Shown here: in pieces, positions 6,418 through 12,384 of the stretch | How positions within the stretch are numbered: position 1 is the first letter of the stretch | Layout: each line of letters opens with the position of its first letter | Source: Chloroflexota bacterium | Lineage (GTDB): Bacteria; Chloroflexota; Anaerolineae; Anaerolineales; DRMV01 | Reading direction: 5' to 3' | Assembly: GCA_013153135.1 (NCBI GenBank) | Contig: JAADFA010000073.1 | Coordinates: 1 to 14,601, forward strand | DNA: 14,601 nt | Made by a program: the position numbers and the translations under genes | The notes under the pieces: generated by a model | What the model was told of the DNA's origin: nothing | Databases searched by the model: none | What the model saw: the letters and a program-made list of their open reading frames with translations, nothing else

Positions 6418-7701
6418 ATGCCACTCTTCCGAGTCCTAATTGTTGAAGATCATCGGGAAATGGCGCGTGTGATCCGGAGTGCGTTGGAATTGCAATTAGG
6501 CCAAATGCTGGACGTGGTTGACGTCCCCTCCGCGGAAGAAGCCATCCTCGAAGTCGCCGCATGGCCCCCTGACGTTATGATCGTAGACCTTGGCTTGCCT
6601 GGCCTCTCAGGCGCAGAGCTGATTTGGCGCGTCAAAGAAGCCCTACCGCACATCAAATTCATCGTTGTAACGGCCTGGGATGAAAGCCGCGCCCAACGTG
6701 CGATCAAAAATTTACCCATTCAAGCGCTGTTCCATAAGCCGCCACCTATTCCCGATATTGTAGCTGCCGTGGAAGAGGCCTTAGGCCTGAGCAAACACCA
6801 GGAAGATGAGGAAACCGCCGACATCGAAGCTATCTTTGGGGATACCGGCAAACTGGAGCGCGCAGACGAACTTTGGGATCAGCTTGTCGCTGAAGCCGAA
6901 GCCCAGGAGCCTGAAGGCGAGGCGCCTAGCACAGAGGCGCAACCCGAAACGCCGACCACGCCCGAAACGAGCGAGCCCGCGCTCGCCGAGCATTCGCCTG
7001 AGCGCGAGGCCACCCCCTTCAAACGCCTATCATACAACGAAGCGCAAGCACGCATTGGCGAATTGCTGCAAAACTTGAGCGATGAACTCCAAACCGAAGC
7101 CGTCCTCCTTCTGGCCGAACATGGCCAGGTGGTCTATTCGGTCGGCTATCAGTACAACTCGCCCATTATCGAGCAGCGCGCACAGTTGCTCATGCTGCAC
7201 ACCCAAGGGATGGGCCTTGCGCGCGGCTTAGGCATGACCACACCCCAATATTTCTGCCTCTTTGAGAGCCCCAAGCAGGAATATTGCATTGCCTCGGTTG
7301 CCGATTATTACCTGTTGGTCGTCATTCAACAGAAAAAGCCCGACCGCCCAGCTCTGGTAGATCACATCCACCGCCTGCAAACAACGGTCGAAGAAATCCG
7401 AGCCATTCTCAAGCGCCTGGGCGTGCTGGAAGAAATGGATAAGCTCACCGCGCCCTTAGTCGGCGAAGACGAGGGCGAAGCCGAGGCCCTCATGGACGAA
7501 GCCGAGGCCGACGAGCTCGCCTTGCCCGAAGCCAGCTCCATACCCGCGCTGGAAGACGCGGATGCCTTCTGGGCTCAGGTGGACGCAGAAGCGCCCGATG
7601 TGGATATGGTCAATCCTGAGGCTTTATCCTTCGAAGAAGCTCGTCGGCTTGGGCTCTTGCCCCAAACTGATTTGCTCGAACTGGACAACGAGGACGAATA
7701 G
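6418..7701 (+). CDS. Receiver-domain protein with Roadblock/LC7-like domain
   Basis: 427-residue cytoplasmic protein. Residues 1-125 form a CheY-like receiver domain: acidic pair Glu10/Asp11, phospho-acceptor Asp57 in IVDLGLPG, Thr85, Lys107 in FHKPPP. A 75-residue acidic, Pro/Ala/Glu-rich linker follows. Residues about 205-335 resemble a Roadblock/LC7 (MglB-like) domain: helix, then EAVLLLAEHGQVVYSVG, a helix, and YCIASVADYYLLVVI, as in small-GTPase regulators. That assignment is by pattern only. The tail (340-427) is strongly acidic, and there is no DNA-binding output domain. ADELWDQLVAEA (149-160) and ADAFWAQ-VDAEA (381-392) repeat one short motif on either side of the Roadblock-like domain. 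AGGAGG lies at 6408-6413. No kinase or GTPase gene is adjacent. The efp gene follows after 77 nt. Confidence 0.8.
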   Translation: MPLFRVLIVEDHREMARVIRSALELQLGQMLDVVDVPSAEEAILEVAAWPPDVMIVDLGLPGLSGAELIWRVKEALPHIKFIVVTAWDESRAQRAIKNLPIQALFHKPPPIPDIVAAVEEALGLSKHQEDEETADIEAIFGDTGKLERADELWDQLVAEAEAQEPEGEAPSTEAQPETPTTPETSEPALAEHSPEREATPFKRLSYNEAQARIGELLQNLSDELQTEAVLLLAEHGQVVYSVGYQYNSPIIEQRAQLLMLHTQGMGLARGLGMTTPQYFCLFESPKQEYCIASVADYYLLVVIQQKKPDRPALVDHIHRLQTTVEEIRAILKRLGVLEEMDKLTAPLVGEDEGEAEALMDEAEADELALPEASSIPALEDADAFWAQVDAEAPDVDMVNPEALSFEEARRLGLLPQTDLLELDNEDE

Positions 7702-7778
7702 GCAGCTAAGCTAGCTCATCCAGGTTCAAACAGGCTAACGTTCAAACCGCGGAAACTCCCTTTAGGAGGCAACAGACG

Positions 7779-8342
7779 ATGTTGGATGTCACCGAGCTGC
7801 GCAAAGGCGTGACCTTTGAACTCGATGGCCGGGTCTACCGCGTGTTGGAATATCATCACCACAAACCCGGTCGAGGCAAGGCCATTATTCGGGTGAAGGC
7901 TCGCGATTTGCAGTCCGGTGCGATCGTGGAGCGCACCTTCCCGTCAGGTAACCAGGTGAAAGAAGTCAACCTGGACCATCACGAAGCCCAATATCTATAC
8001 AATGACGGCCGGGATTACTACTTCATGGACATGGAGACGTATGAGCAATATGCCATCCCCGCGGATGTGCTGGGCGATGCGGTGTATTACCTCAAAGAAG
8101 GCATGCCAGTCAAGGTAACCTTCCTTAAAGGTCAACCCTTGGATATTGAATTGCCTATCACAGTAGATATGGAAGTGGTCGAGGCTGAAGTCGCAGTAAA
8201 AGGCGATACTGCAACGGGTTTAACCAAAAAAGTGGTCACCGAGACGGGTCTTAAGATCGAAGTGCCGCACTTCATCCAAGCCGGTGATATTATTCGCGTG
8301 GATACACGCACGGGCGAATATGTGACCCGCGTAAAACAATAA
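7779..8342 (+). CDS. efp: Translation elongation factor P
   Basis: 187 residues, the usual EF-P length, in three domains: KOW-like (1-62), OB (about 67-125) and C-terminal OB (130-187), ending in the typical GDIIRVDTRTGEYVTRVK. EF-P binds between the P and E sites and rescues ribosomes stalled at polyproline. The tip loop reads KPGRGKA (29-35), so the residue equivalent to the modified Lys34 of E. coli is Arg32. Known Arg-type EF-Ps are rhamnosylated by EarP, but their loop is of a different (SGRN-like) form, and no EarP, EpmA or EpmB gene is visible here. The ribosome binding site AGGAGG (7764-7769) is 9 nt from the ATG. Two GTTCAAAC direct repeats lie upstream at 7724-7731 and 7740-7747. 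Confidence 0.96.
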   Translation: MLDVTELRKGVTFELDGRVYRVLEYHHHKPGRGKAIIRVKARDLQSGAIVERTFPSGNQVKEVNLDHHEAQYLYNDGRDYYFMDMETYEQYAIPADVLGDAVYYLKEGMPVKVTFLKGQPLDIELPITVDMEVVEAEVAVKGDTATGLTKKVVTETGLKIEVPHFIQAGDIIRVDTRTGEYVTRVKQ

Positions 8343-8346
8343 GCCC

Positions 8347-9000
8347 ATGGACGCGGCGGCCTCGCCAACGGACGCTCCGCGCGTGCTCAAATGCACCAAC
8401 CCAGCGTGTGGTTTGCGTTTTCCCGACCCACGTGGGGAAGTCGACCGCTGCCCTCGTTGCGGGGCAGCGGTACGCGTTGTGGGCCCTGTGCTGCCGTGGC
8501 AGCCGGAGCCCGCGCAACCACCCCAACCTCTGGCAGCAACGCGCGCAGTCGTGCTCGATAACCTGCGCAGCGCGTGGAACGTTGGCGCGGTTTTCCGCAT
8601 CGCGGATGCCGCGGGCTTTGGCCATCTCTTCCTCACCGGTATCACCCCCACACCGCCCCACCCTCGCATCGCCAAGGTCGCATTGGGTGCAGAGCGCAGC
8701 GTGCCCTGGTCTTACCATCCAGACGCCGTACTTCTAGCACAACAGCTACGTGAGAAAGGATGGACATTGTGGGCTCTAGAGGTCGTGCCCGAAGCTGCCA
8801 CGCTACCGGCTGGCCATCTGCCCCCGCCCGAACCCTGGGCATGGCTCATTGGTAACGAAGTTACAGGTCTCGATCCCGAATTGCTGGCCCTGGCCCACGC
8901 GGTCTGGCGTCTGCCCATGCGGGGCCGCAAACGCTCCCTCAACGCGGCCATGGCCTTCGCCGCGGCCGCATATCGCCTACAAGAGCCTGAAGATAAATAA
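8347..9000 (+). CDS. Zinc-ribbon SpoU/TrmH-family RNA methyltransferase
   Basis: 217 residues. The N-terminal 15-40 region has four cysteines (Cys16, Cys21, Cys35, Cys38; C-x4-C-x13-C-x2-C) typical of a zinc ribbon. It is joined by a Pro-rich linker to a SPOUT domain. Motif 1 is NLRSAWNVGAVFR (72-84), motif 2 LIGNEVTGLD (167-176), and motif 3 LPMRGRKRSLNAAMAF (189-204); together they form the trefoil-knot SAM site. The family 2'-O-methylates ribose in tRNA or rRNA; which RNA is not predictable. The ATG lies 4 nt after the efp stop with no recognisable Shine-Dalgarno, so translation is probably coupled to efp. The cysteines near the N-terminus require this start or one close to it. The zinc ribbon may bind RNA. 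Confidence 0.87.
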   Translation: MDAAASPTDAPRVLKCTNPACGLRFPDPRGEVDRCPRCGAAVRVVGPVLPWQPEPAQPPQPLAATRAVVLDNLRSAWNVGAVFRIADAAGFGHLFLTGITPTPPHPRIAKVALGAERSVPWSYHPDAVLLAQQLREKGWTLWALEVVPEAATLPAGHLPPPEPWAWLIGNEVTGLDPELLALAHAVWRLPMRGRKRSLNAAMAFAAAAYRLQEPEDK

Positions 9001-9002
9001 AT

Positions 9003-9033
9003 CGCCCTGGTCGCACGGGCCGCGACCAGGGCG
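9003..9033. terminator. Strong stem-loop between convergent genes
   Basis: A perfect 12-bp stem, CGCCCTGGTCGC (9003-9014) with GCGACCAGGGCG (9022-9033), has a 7-nt loop. It starts 3 nt after the methyltransferase stop codon. Read on the minus strand, the stem is followed by ATTTATTTATC, an imperfect T-rich tail, so it best fits termination of the minus-strand SH3 gene transcript. On the plus strand no T-run follows. It may still act in both directions. Confidence 0.75.
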
Positions 9034-9090
9034 TTGCGCAGCGGCCAGGGGGCGTGGAGCTAACCACACGCTCCTCACCCCGGGGGCACT

Positions 9091-9843
9091 CTAACGCACA
9101 GGTTCTAAGAAGTAGTTTGTCCCGTGAATGGGAGCTTCCGCGGCCCAACCTGTGGTCCCATCCGGAAGGCGCACTTGCCACCAGCGATACGCCCCATCCC
9201 CATGGGGTAAACATACCGGGCCACCGATGACTTCAACCACCGTACCCGCGGGCATGGTCATGATCCAGTTATCCCCAATACCGGGGGTACGGCGCAAGTT
9301 CAAGTTTGTCAATACCTTGGCGGTATCGCCAACTTTGAGCCGCGCGGGCCGCGCCGCACAGTCACCCGAAGGCGTAGGAGATGGGGTGGGCTCAGGCTCG
9401 GCGCTCACTTCCGGCTGGACTTCAGCCCACGCCAGCGCCTTCGGGTCCCAACGATACAGCACAGCCCCATCCGGCCCCACAACCTGCCATTCCCCATCCG
9501 CCCAGACTACCTTGTGACCCGCAGGCAACTTCGACGCCAGCGCCTCCGGCACGACCGGCTCCCAGCGCCCAGCGTCCGCATTCAGCCGATACACCGCCCG
9601 CCCCTGCGGGTCCAAGAGCAGCCCACGTTCCTCATCCACCTGCCACGCAAACCCCGCCTCCGGAAACTCCGGCAGGCTCACCTCCGGCTGGACTTCAGCT
9701 GGTGTGGGCTCAGCCTCCGATTCAGCAGCCTGGGGCGCGGAGGACGAGCGGACGGACCACAAGAGGCTCAAGATAAGTATGAGGATAATGACAACGCTAA
9801 ACTTGAAGGTATCGTATTCGTGAAAGCGAGTCTTGACGTCCAT
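9091..9843 (-). CDS. Membrane-anchored SH3-like domain protein
   Basis: 250 residues. A short N-terminal cytoplasmic stretch precedes one hydrophobic segment (about 15-30), so most of the protein should lie outside the membrane. A Pro/Glu-rich spacer follows (36-60). Two related segments of about 40 residues come next: DPQGRAVYRLNADAGRWEPV (78-97) and GPDGAVLYRWDPKALAWAEV (123-142). After a TPSPTPS linker, a C-terminal bacterial SH3-like domain (about 168-249) has VLTNLNLRRTPG, PAGTVVEVIGGP, WWQVRLPDGTTGWAAE. Such domains often bind cell-wall or other surface ligands. Cys162 and Cys211 could form a disulfide. GGAGG (9851-9855) is 7 nt upstream. It lies 14 nt after the HhH gene, hence the same operon. 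No enzymatic motif is seen; function unknown. Confidence 0.8.
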   Translation of the reverse strand: MDVKTRFHEYDTFKFSVVIILILILSLLWSVRSSSAPQAAESEAEPTPAEVQPEVSLPEFPEAGFAWQVDEERGLLLDPQGRAVYRLNADAGRWEPVVPEALASKLPAGHKVVWADGEWQVVGPDGAVLYRWDPKALAWAEVQPEVSAEPEPTPSPTPSGDCAARPARLKVGDTAKVLTNLNLRRTPGIGDNWIMTMPAGTVVEVIGGPVCLPHGDGAYRWWQVRLPDGTTGWAAEAPIHGTNYFLEPVR

Positions 9844-9857
9844 CCTCTCTCCTCCCC

Positions 9858-10199
9858 TTAGTGGCGGCGTGCGAGCTCACGCGCTTGGCGCAGAATATCC
9901 TCCTTGTCGGAAAGGTGCTGGATTTCTTCGCCAATGATGGCCGCGAGTTCTTGAACGGTCAGCTGGGCTAATTGCTCAATGGTGTAAATTCCGGCTTCGT
10001 TCAACTTGCGTTCGATAACGGGACCGATGCCTCGGATTTGCTGGAGGTCATCATCTCGACGTGCAGCCCGTTCAGCTTCAAGCAAGCGGGTCTCTAAAAT
10101 TCGACACTTCCGGCGCCAATACCACCAGTCAATGACCCATTCAATAAGCCAACCCACGAGCAGACCAAGAAGAAAGATAAACCACGTGGATTGCGTCAT
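9858..10199 (-). CDS. Membrane-anchored helix-hairpin-helix protein
   Basis: 113 residues. A transmembrane segment (about 6-28, ending in WYWRRK) is followed by a short charged helix with coiled-coil character (29-50). A helix-hairpin-helix fold follows (52-90), with the core LQQIRGIGPVIERKLNEAGI and then a second helix TIEQLAQLTVQELAAII. Database names for this family, such as flap endonuclease-like, come from the HhH fold; no nuclease active-site residues are visible. The HhH could bind DNA without sequence specificity near the membrane, or act as a protein-contact module. The start is supported by a strong GGAGGTG-type ribosome binding site (10204-10210) and a -10 element at 10230-10235. 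The SH3-like gene follows after 14 nt. Confidence 0.82.
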   Translation of the reverse strand: MTQSTWFIFLLGLLVGWLIEWVIDWWYWRRKCRILETRLLEAERAARRDDDLQQIRGIGPVIERKLNEAGIYTIEQLAQLTVQELAAIIGEEIQHLSDKEDILRQARELARRH

Positions 10200-10229
10200 C
10201 GGCCACCTCCTCTAGAAAGTTCAGTGGTT

Positions 10230-10235
10230 ATTATA
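10230..10235 (-). promoter_or_regulatory. Extended -10 promoter element of the HhH-SH3 operon
   Basis: The minus strand reads TGTGCTATAATAAC: a perfect TATAAT with TGn immediately before it and no clear -35. The start site would fall near 10223, leaving a leader of about 24 nt with the ribosome binding site inside it. Confidence 0.6.
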
Positions 10236-10519
10236 GCACATCCTCATTACGCCTTCCGCTCGACCTTTATCCCCGGCCTTTATCAACATCTTTTCATGCG
10301 CGGGTGCACGCAAAGGTTGTTGGAATGCCAAACGCTCACATACCGCAGGCGCCGCGGGCTGAAGCTCGCGGCTAGTTGTTATAAAATTGCACGCGCGTCG
10401 TCCGGCTCAACGCGTGGGGCATGTGGCAGCGAGGATAGCGGGCGGGTTCCGTCGCCCGCGGCACGGGCTTCGACAAGATTTGCCTGTATTCCCGTGCGTT
10501 AGCGCCTTGAAGCGTGGGC
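10236..10519. other. Non-coding region with several hairpins
   Basis: About 280 bp lie between the two divergent promoters without a credible gene. A 9-bp hairpin at 10351-10372 (GCCGCGGGC, loop TGAA, GCTCGCGGC, one G-T pair) resembles a REP-type element. A second, 7-bp one is at 10438-10459 (GCGGGCG and CGCCCGC). Between them lies TTGTTATAAAATTG (10377-10388), a possible weak promoter. No tRNA, SRP, RNase P or tmRNA signature was recognised. Confidence 0.5.
10351..10372. repeat. REP-like hairpin
   Basis: GCCGCGGGC (10351-10359), a TGAA tetraloop, then GCTCGCGGC (10364-10372): nine pairs including one G-T. It is followed by TAGTTG and no T-run. No second copy is visible in this window, so membership of a repeat family is an inference from its form. 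Confidence 0.4.
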
Positions 10520-10525
10520 TATAAT
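10520..10525 (+). promoter_or_regulatory. -10 promoter element of the def operon
   Basis: GGGCTATAATAGG carries a perfect TATAAT, 38 bp before the def ATG. There is no TGn and no clear -35. Transcription would begin near 10532. It probably drives def, recF and downstream genes. Confidence 0.6.
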
Positions 10526-10563
10526 AGGTTGAGCAGGCTTAGGATGTGTTAGGGAGGTACTTC

Positions 10564-11076
10564 ATGGCTGTGCTTGAGATTGTAACTGTACCGCATCCCG
10601 TGCTGCGGCGCAAGGCTGAACCCATCCGGGACGAGGAATTTGGCCCCGAGTTGGAGCGGTTAGCGCACGATATGATCGAAACCATGCGCGCGGCACCTGG
10701 CGTAGGCTTAGCCGCGCCCCAAGTCAACATTTCCAAGCGACTGATAGTCGTAGAGTATGAGGACGAGGAGGAAGGCATCCCGCATCAACTGTACGCGGTG
10801 GCGAACCCGCGCATTGTCCGCGTTTCCCCGCGACGGGTGTGGGGCGTGGAAGGGTGCCTCTCCATCCCTGGTATGTTGGGAGAGGTGGAACGGGCCTATG
10901 CGATCACGGTCGTTGGCCGTACACCCCTGGGCCAGCCTTTACGACTTGATTTGGAAGGCTGGGTTGCCCGCATTTTTCAGCATGAGATTGACCATCTCAA
11001 CGGTATCCTCTTCACCGATCGCGCGCGGCGGGTATGGCGGGCGAGCGAAGAAGAGGAAGCTTTAACCGCGGTATAG
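10564..11076 (+). CDS. def: Peptide deformylase
   Basis: 170-residue iron/zinc metallo-hydrolase that removes the formyl group from the N-terminal methionine of new proteins at the ribosome. All three family motifs are intact: GVGLAAPQ (46-53), EGCLS (96-100, metal ligand Cys98) and QHEIDH (139-144, ligands His140 and His144, catalytic Glu141). The ATG at 10564 is preferred to an in-frame GTG at 10546 because GGGAGG (10552-10557) is 6 nt upstream and MAVLEIVTVPHPVLR is the normal start. The usual neighbour fmt is not present; recF follows after 30 nt. The Glu-rich C-terminus (EEEEALTAV) is variable in the family. Confidence 0.97.
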   Translation: MAVLEIVTVPHPVLRRKAEPIRDEEFGPELERLAHDMIETMRAAPGVGLAAPQVNISKRLIVVEYEDEEEGIPHQLYAVANPRIVRVSPRRVWGVEGCLSIPGMLGEVERAYAITVVGRTPLGQPLRLDLEGWVARIFQHEIDHLNGILFTDRARRVWRASEEEEALTAV

Positions 11077-11106
11077 GCTAGCTCGCGGCCAGGCCGAGTA
11101 CGGCTC

Positions 11107-12351
11107 ATGTATCTCGCGCAACTTTCGCTCGAGAATTTTCGTTTGTTCGTTCGCTTCGCGCGACCGTTGCCGCGCGGCCCCCTTTTAATCGTGGGTGCTA
11201 ATGCGCAAGGCAAAACCACGCTCCTGGAGGCCATGGCCTACCTGGCCACCTTTTCCTCCTTTCTCGCCCACACAGACCGGGAGTTGGTGCACTTCCTCGC
11301 CCGGCGCGAGCCCTTAGCTGTCACCCGGGTGCGGGGCCTGTGCCAACGTCGCGACGCCGCGGTGCAGATCGAAGCCCGCATCATCCATACGCTCAAAGCC
11401 AACAACGGGAAGCACACGCGTAAAGAGATCTTGATAAACGGGGTCAAACGTAAACGCGTGGAGGCGATTGGCCAGTGCGCTACCGTCCTCTTCGTGCCCC
11501 AAATGCTGCACTTGGTAGACGGCGCGCCGGAGCTGCGACGCCGATTTTGGAATCAAACCCTGGCCCAAGCCTGGCCCGGTTACGCCCGCGACCTCGTCCA
11601 ATATCACAAAGTCCTGGCTCAGCGTAACGCGCTCCTCAAGCAAATTCACGAAGGACGTGCCCGGCCCGATAGTCTAGACGTTTGGGATGCGACCTTAGCC
11701 GCTCTAGCCGGGAACATTATGTATGCGCGTGGGCAGGCCTTGCTCGCGTGGAATCGGTTATTGACGCGGCATCATTGGGATCTGTTGCGTCAGACCGAGG
11801 CGCTGCGGTTTGTGTATCGTCCTGCCCTAGACGTGCCTGAGGTTGCCCAAGGGTCGCTCTTCGGCGGGCAGGAAGAGCCCGAGGTCCCAGATCTCATACG
11901 AGCTGGCCCCGAAGCCCTGGCCGACCACGTGCGCCAACGACTGGCTCAACAACGCGCGTACGATATCCGTCGCGGCAACACAGGCCTGGGGCCCCATCGG
12001 GATGACTTCCGCTTTTACGCGGGGGGGCTTGACTTGGCCCGTTATGGCTCCCGGGGCCAGGTGCGTACTGCCCTGCTCTTGCTCAAGCTGGCCGAGGCCG
12101 CGTGGTTCCAAGAGCGGTTCGGTGAGCCACCCATCCTTCTGCTCGATGACCTGCTGGCCGAGCTAGACCCACAACGACGGGAGCATGTATTGCGCCATTT
12201 CTTGGCCGCGGGAGAGCAAATTATCCTTACTGCGACCGAGCCCAGCATGTACCCCGAAAGCCTGCGACAAGACACCACCCTGTGGACCATCGAAGCAGGA
12301 CGCGTGGTCCACGCCACAGACCCCTCGCGTGATCACCAACCTTCGGTATAA
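11107..12351 (+). CDS. recF: DNA replication and repair protein RecF
   Basis: 414-residue SMC-like ATPase. With RecO and RecR it loads RecA at gapped DNA. Walker A GANAQGKTT is at 30-38, the ABC signature YGSRGQVRTALLLLKLAE at 313-330 (SRGQ at 315-318), and Walker B ILLLDDLLAELD at 343-354, followed by a typical TATEPS switch region. The start MYLAQLSLENFRLF is canonical although the ribosome binding site is weak (AGGCCGAG region). Length is slightly above the usual 360-400; residues 240-265 (around SLFGGQEEPEVPD) look like an insertion. It is not in the common dnaA-dnaN-recF-gyrB setting but inside a def-recF-rnz run. The TAA stop overlaps a TATAAT at 12347-12352. Confidence 0.95.
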   Translation: MYLAQLSLENFRLFVRFARPLPRGPLLIVGANAQGKTTLLEAMAYLATFSSFLAHTDRELVHFLARREPLAVTRVRGLCQRRDAAVQIEARIIHTLKANNGKHTRKEILINGVKRKRVEAIGQCATVLFVPQMLHLVDGAPELRRRFWNQTLAQAWPGYARDLVQYHKVLAQRNALLKQIHEGRARPDSLDVWDATLAALAGNIMYARGQALLAWNRLLTRHHWDLLRQTEALRFVYRPALDVPEVAQGSLFGGQEEPEVPDLIRAGPEALADHVRQRLAQQRAYDIRRGNTGLGPHRDDFRFYAGGLDLARYGSRGQVRTALLLLKLAEAAWFQERFGEPPILLLDDLLAELDPQRREHVLRHFLAAGEQIILTATEPSMYPESLRQDTTLWTIEAGRVVHATDPSRDHQPSV

Positions 12352-12352
12352 T
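12347..12352 (+). promoter_or_regulatory. Possible internal -10 element for rnz
   Basis: GGTATAATTCC lies at the recF stop codon, 33 bp before the rnz GTG. A perfect TATAAT could arise by chance, and no -35 or TGn is seen. It may give rnz and the protease gene their own promoter. Confidence 0.3.
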
Positions 12353-12384
12353 TCCCTCGCATCCCGGAACGCAAGGAGCCACCG

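Noticed and set aside
6122..6562. 146-codon minus-strand ORF across the receiver gene start
   Set aside because: It overlaps the promoter, leader and a well-supported receiver domain; its product is Arg/Pro/Gly-rich and has no ribosome binding site that I could see.
9381..9776. Proline-rich plus-strand ORF antisense to the SH3-like gene
   Set aside because: It is a shadow of the minus-strand gene, whose ribosome binding site, membrane segment and SH3-like domain are coherent.
10236..10519. tRNA, SRP, RNase P or tmRNA gene
   Set aside because: No cloverleaf, CCA end, T-loop or family signature could be recognised by eye.
10546..10563. GTG start for peptide deformylase
   Set aside because: The GGGAGG site lies within these codons and serves the ATG at 10564.
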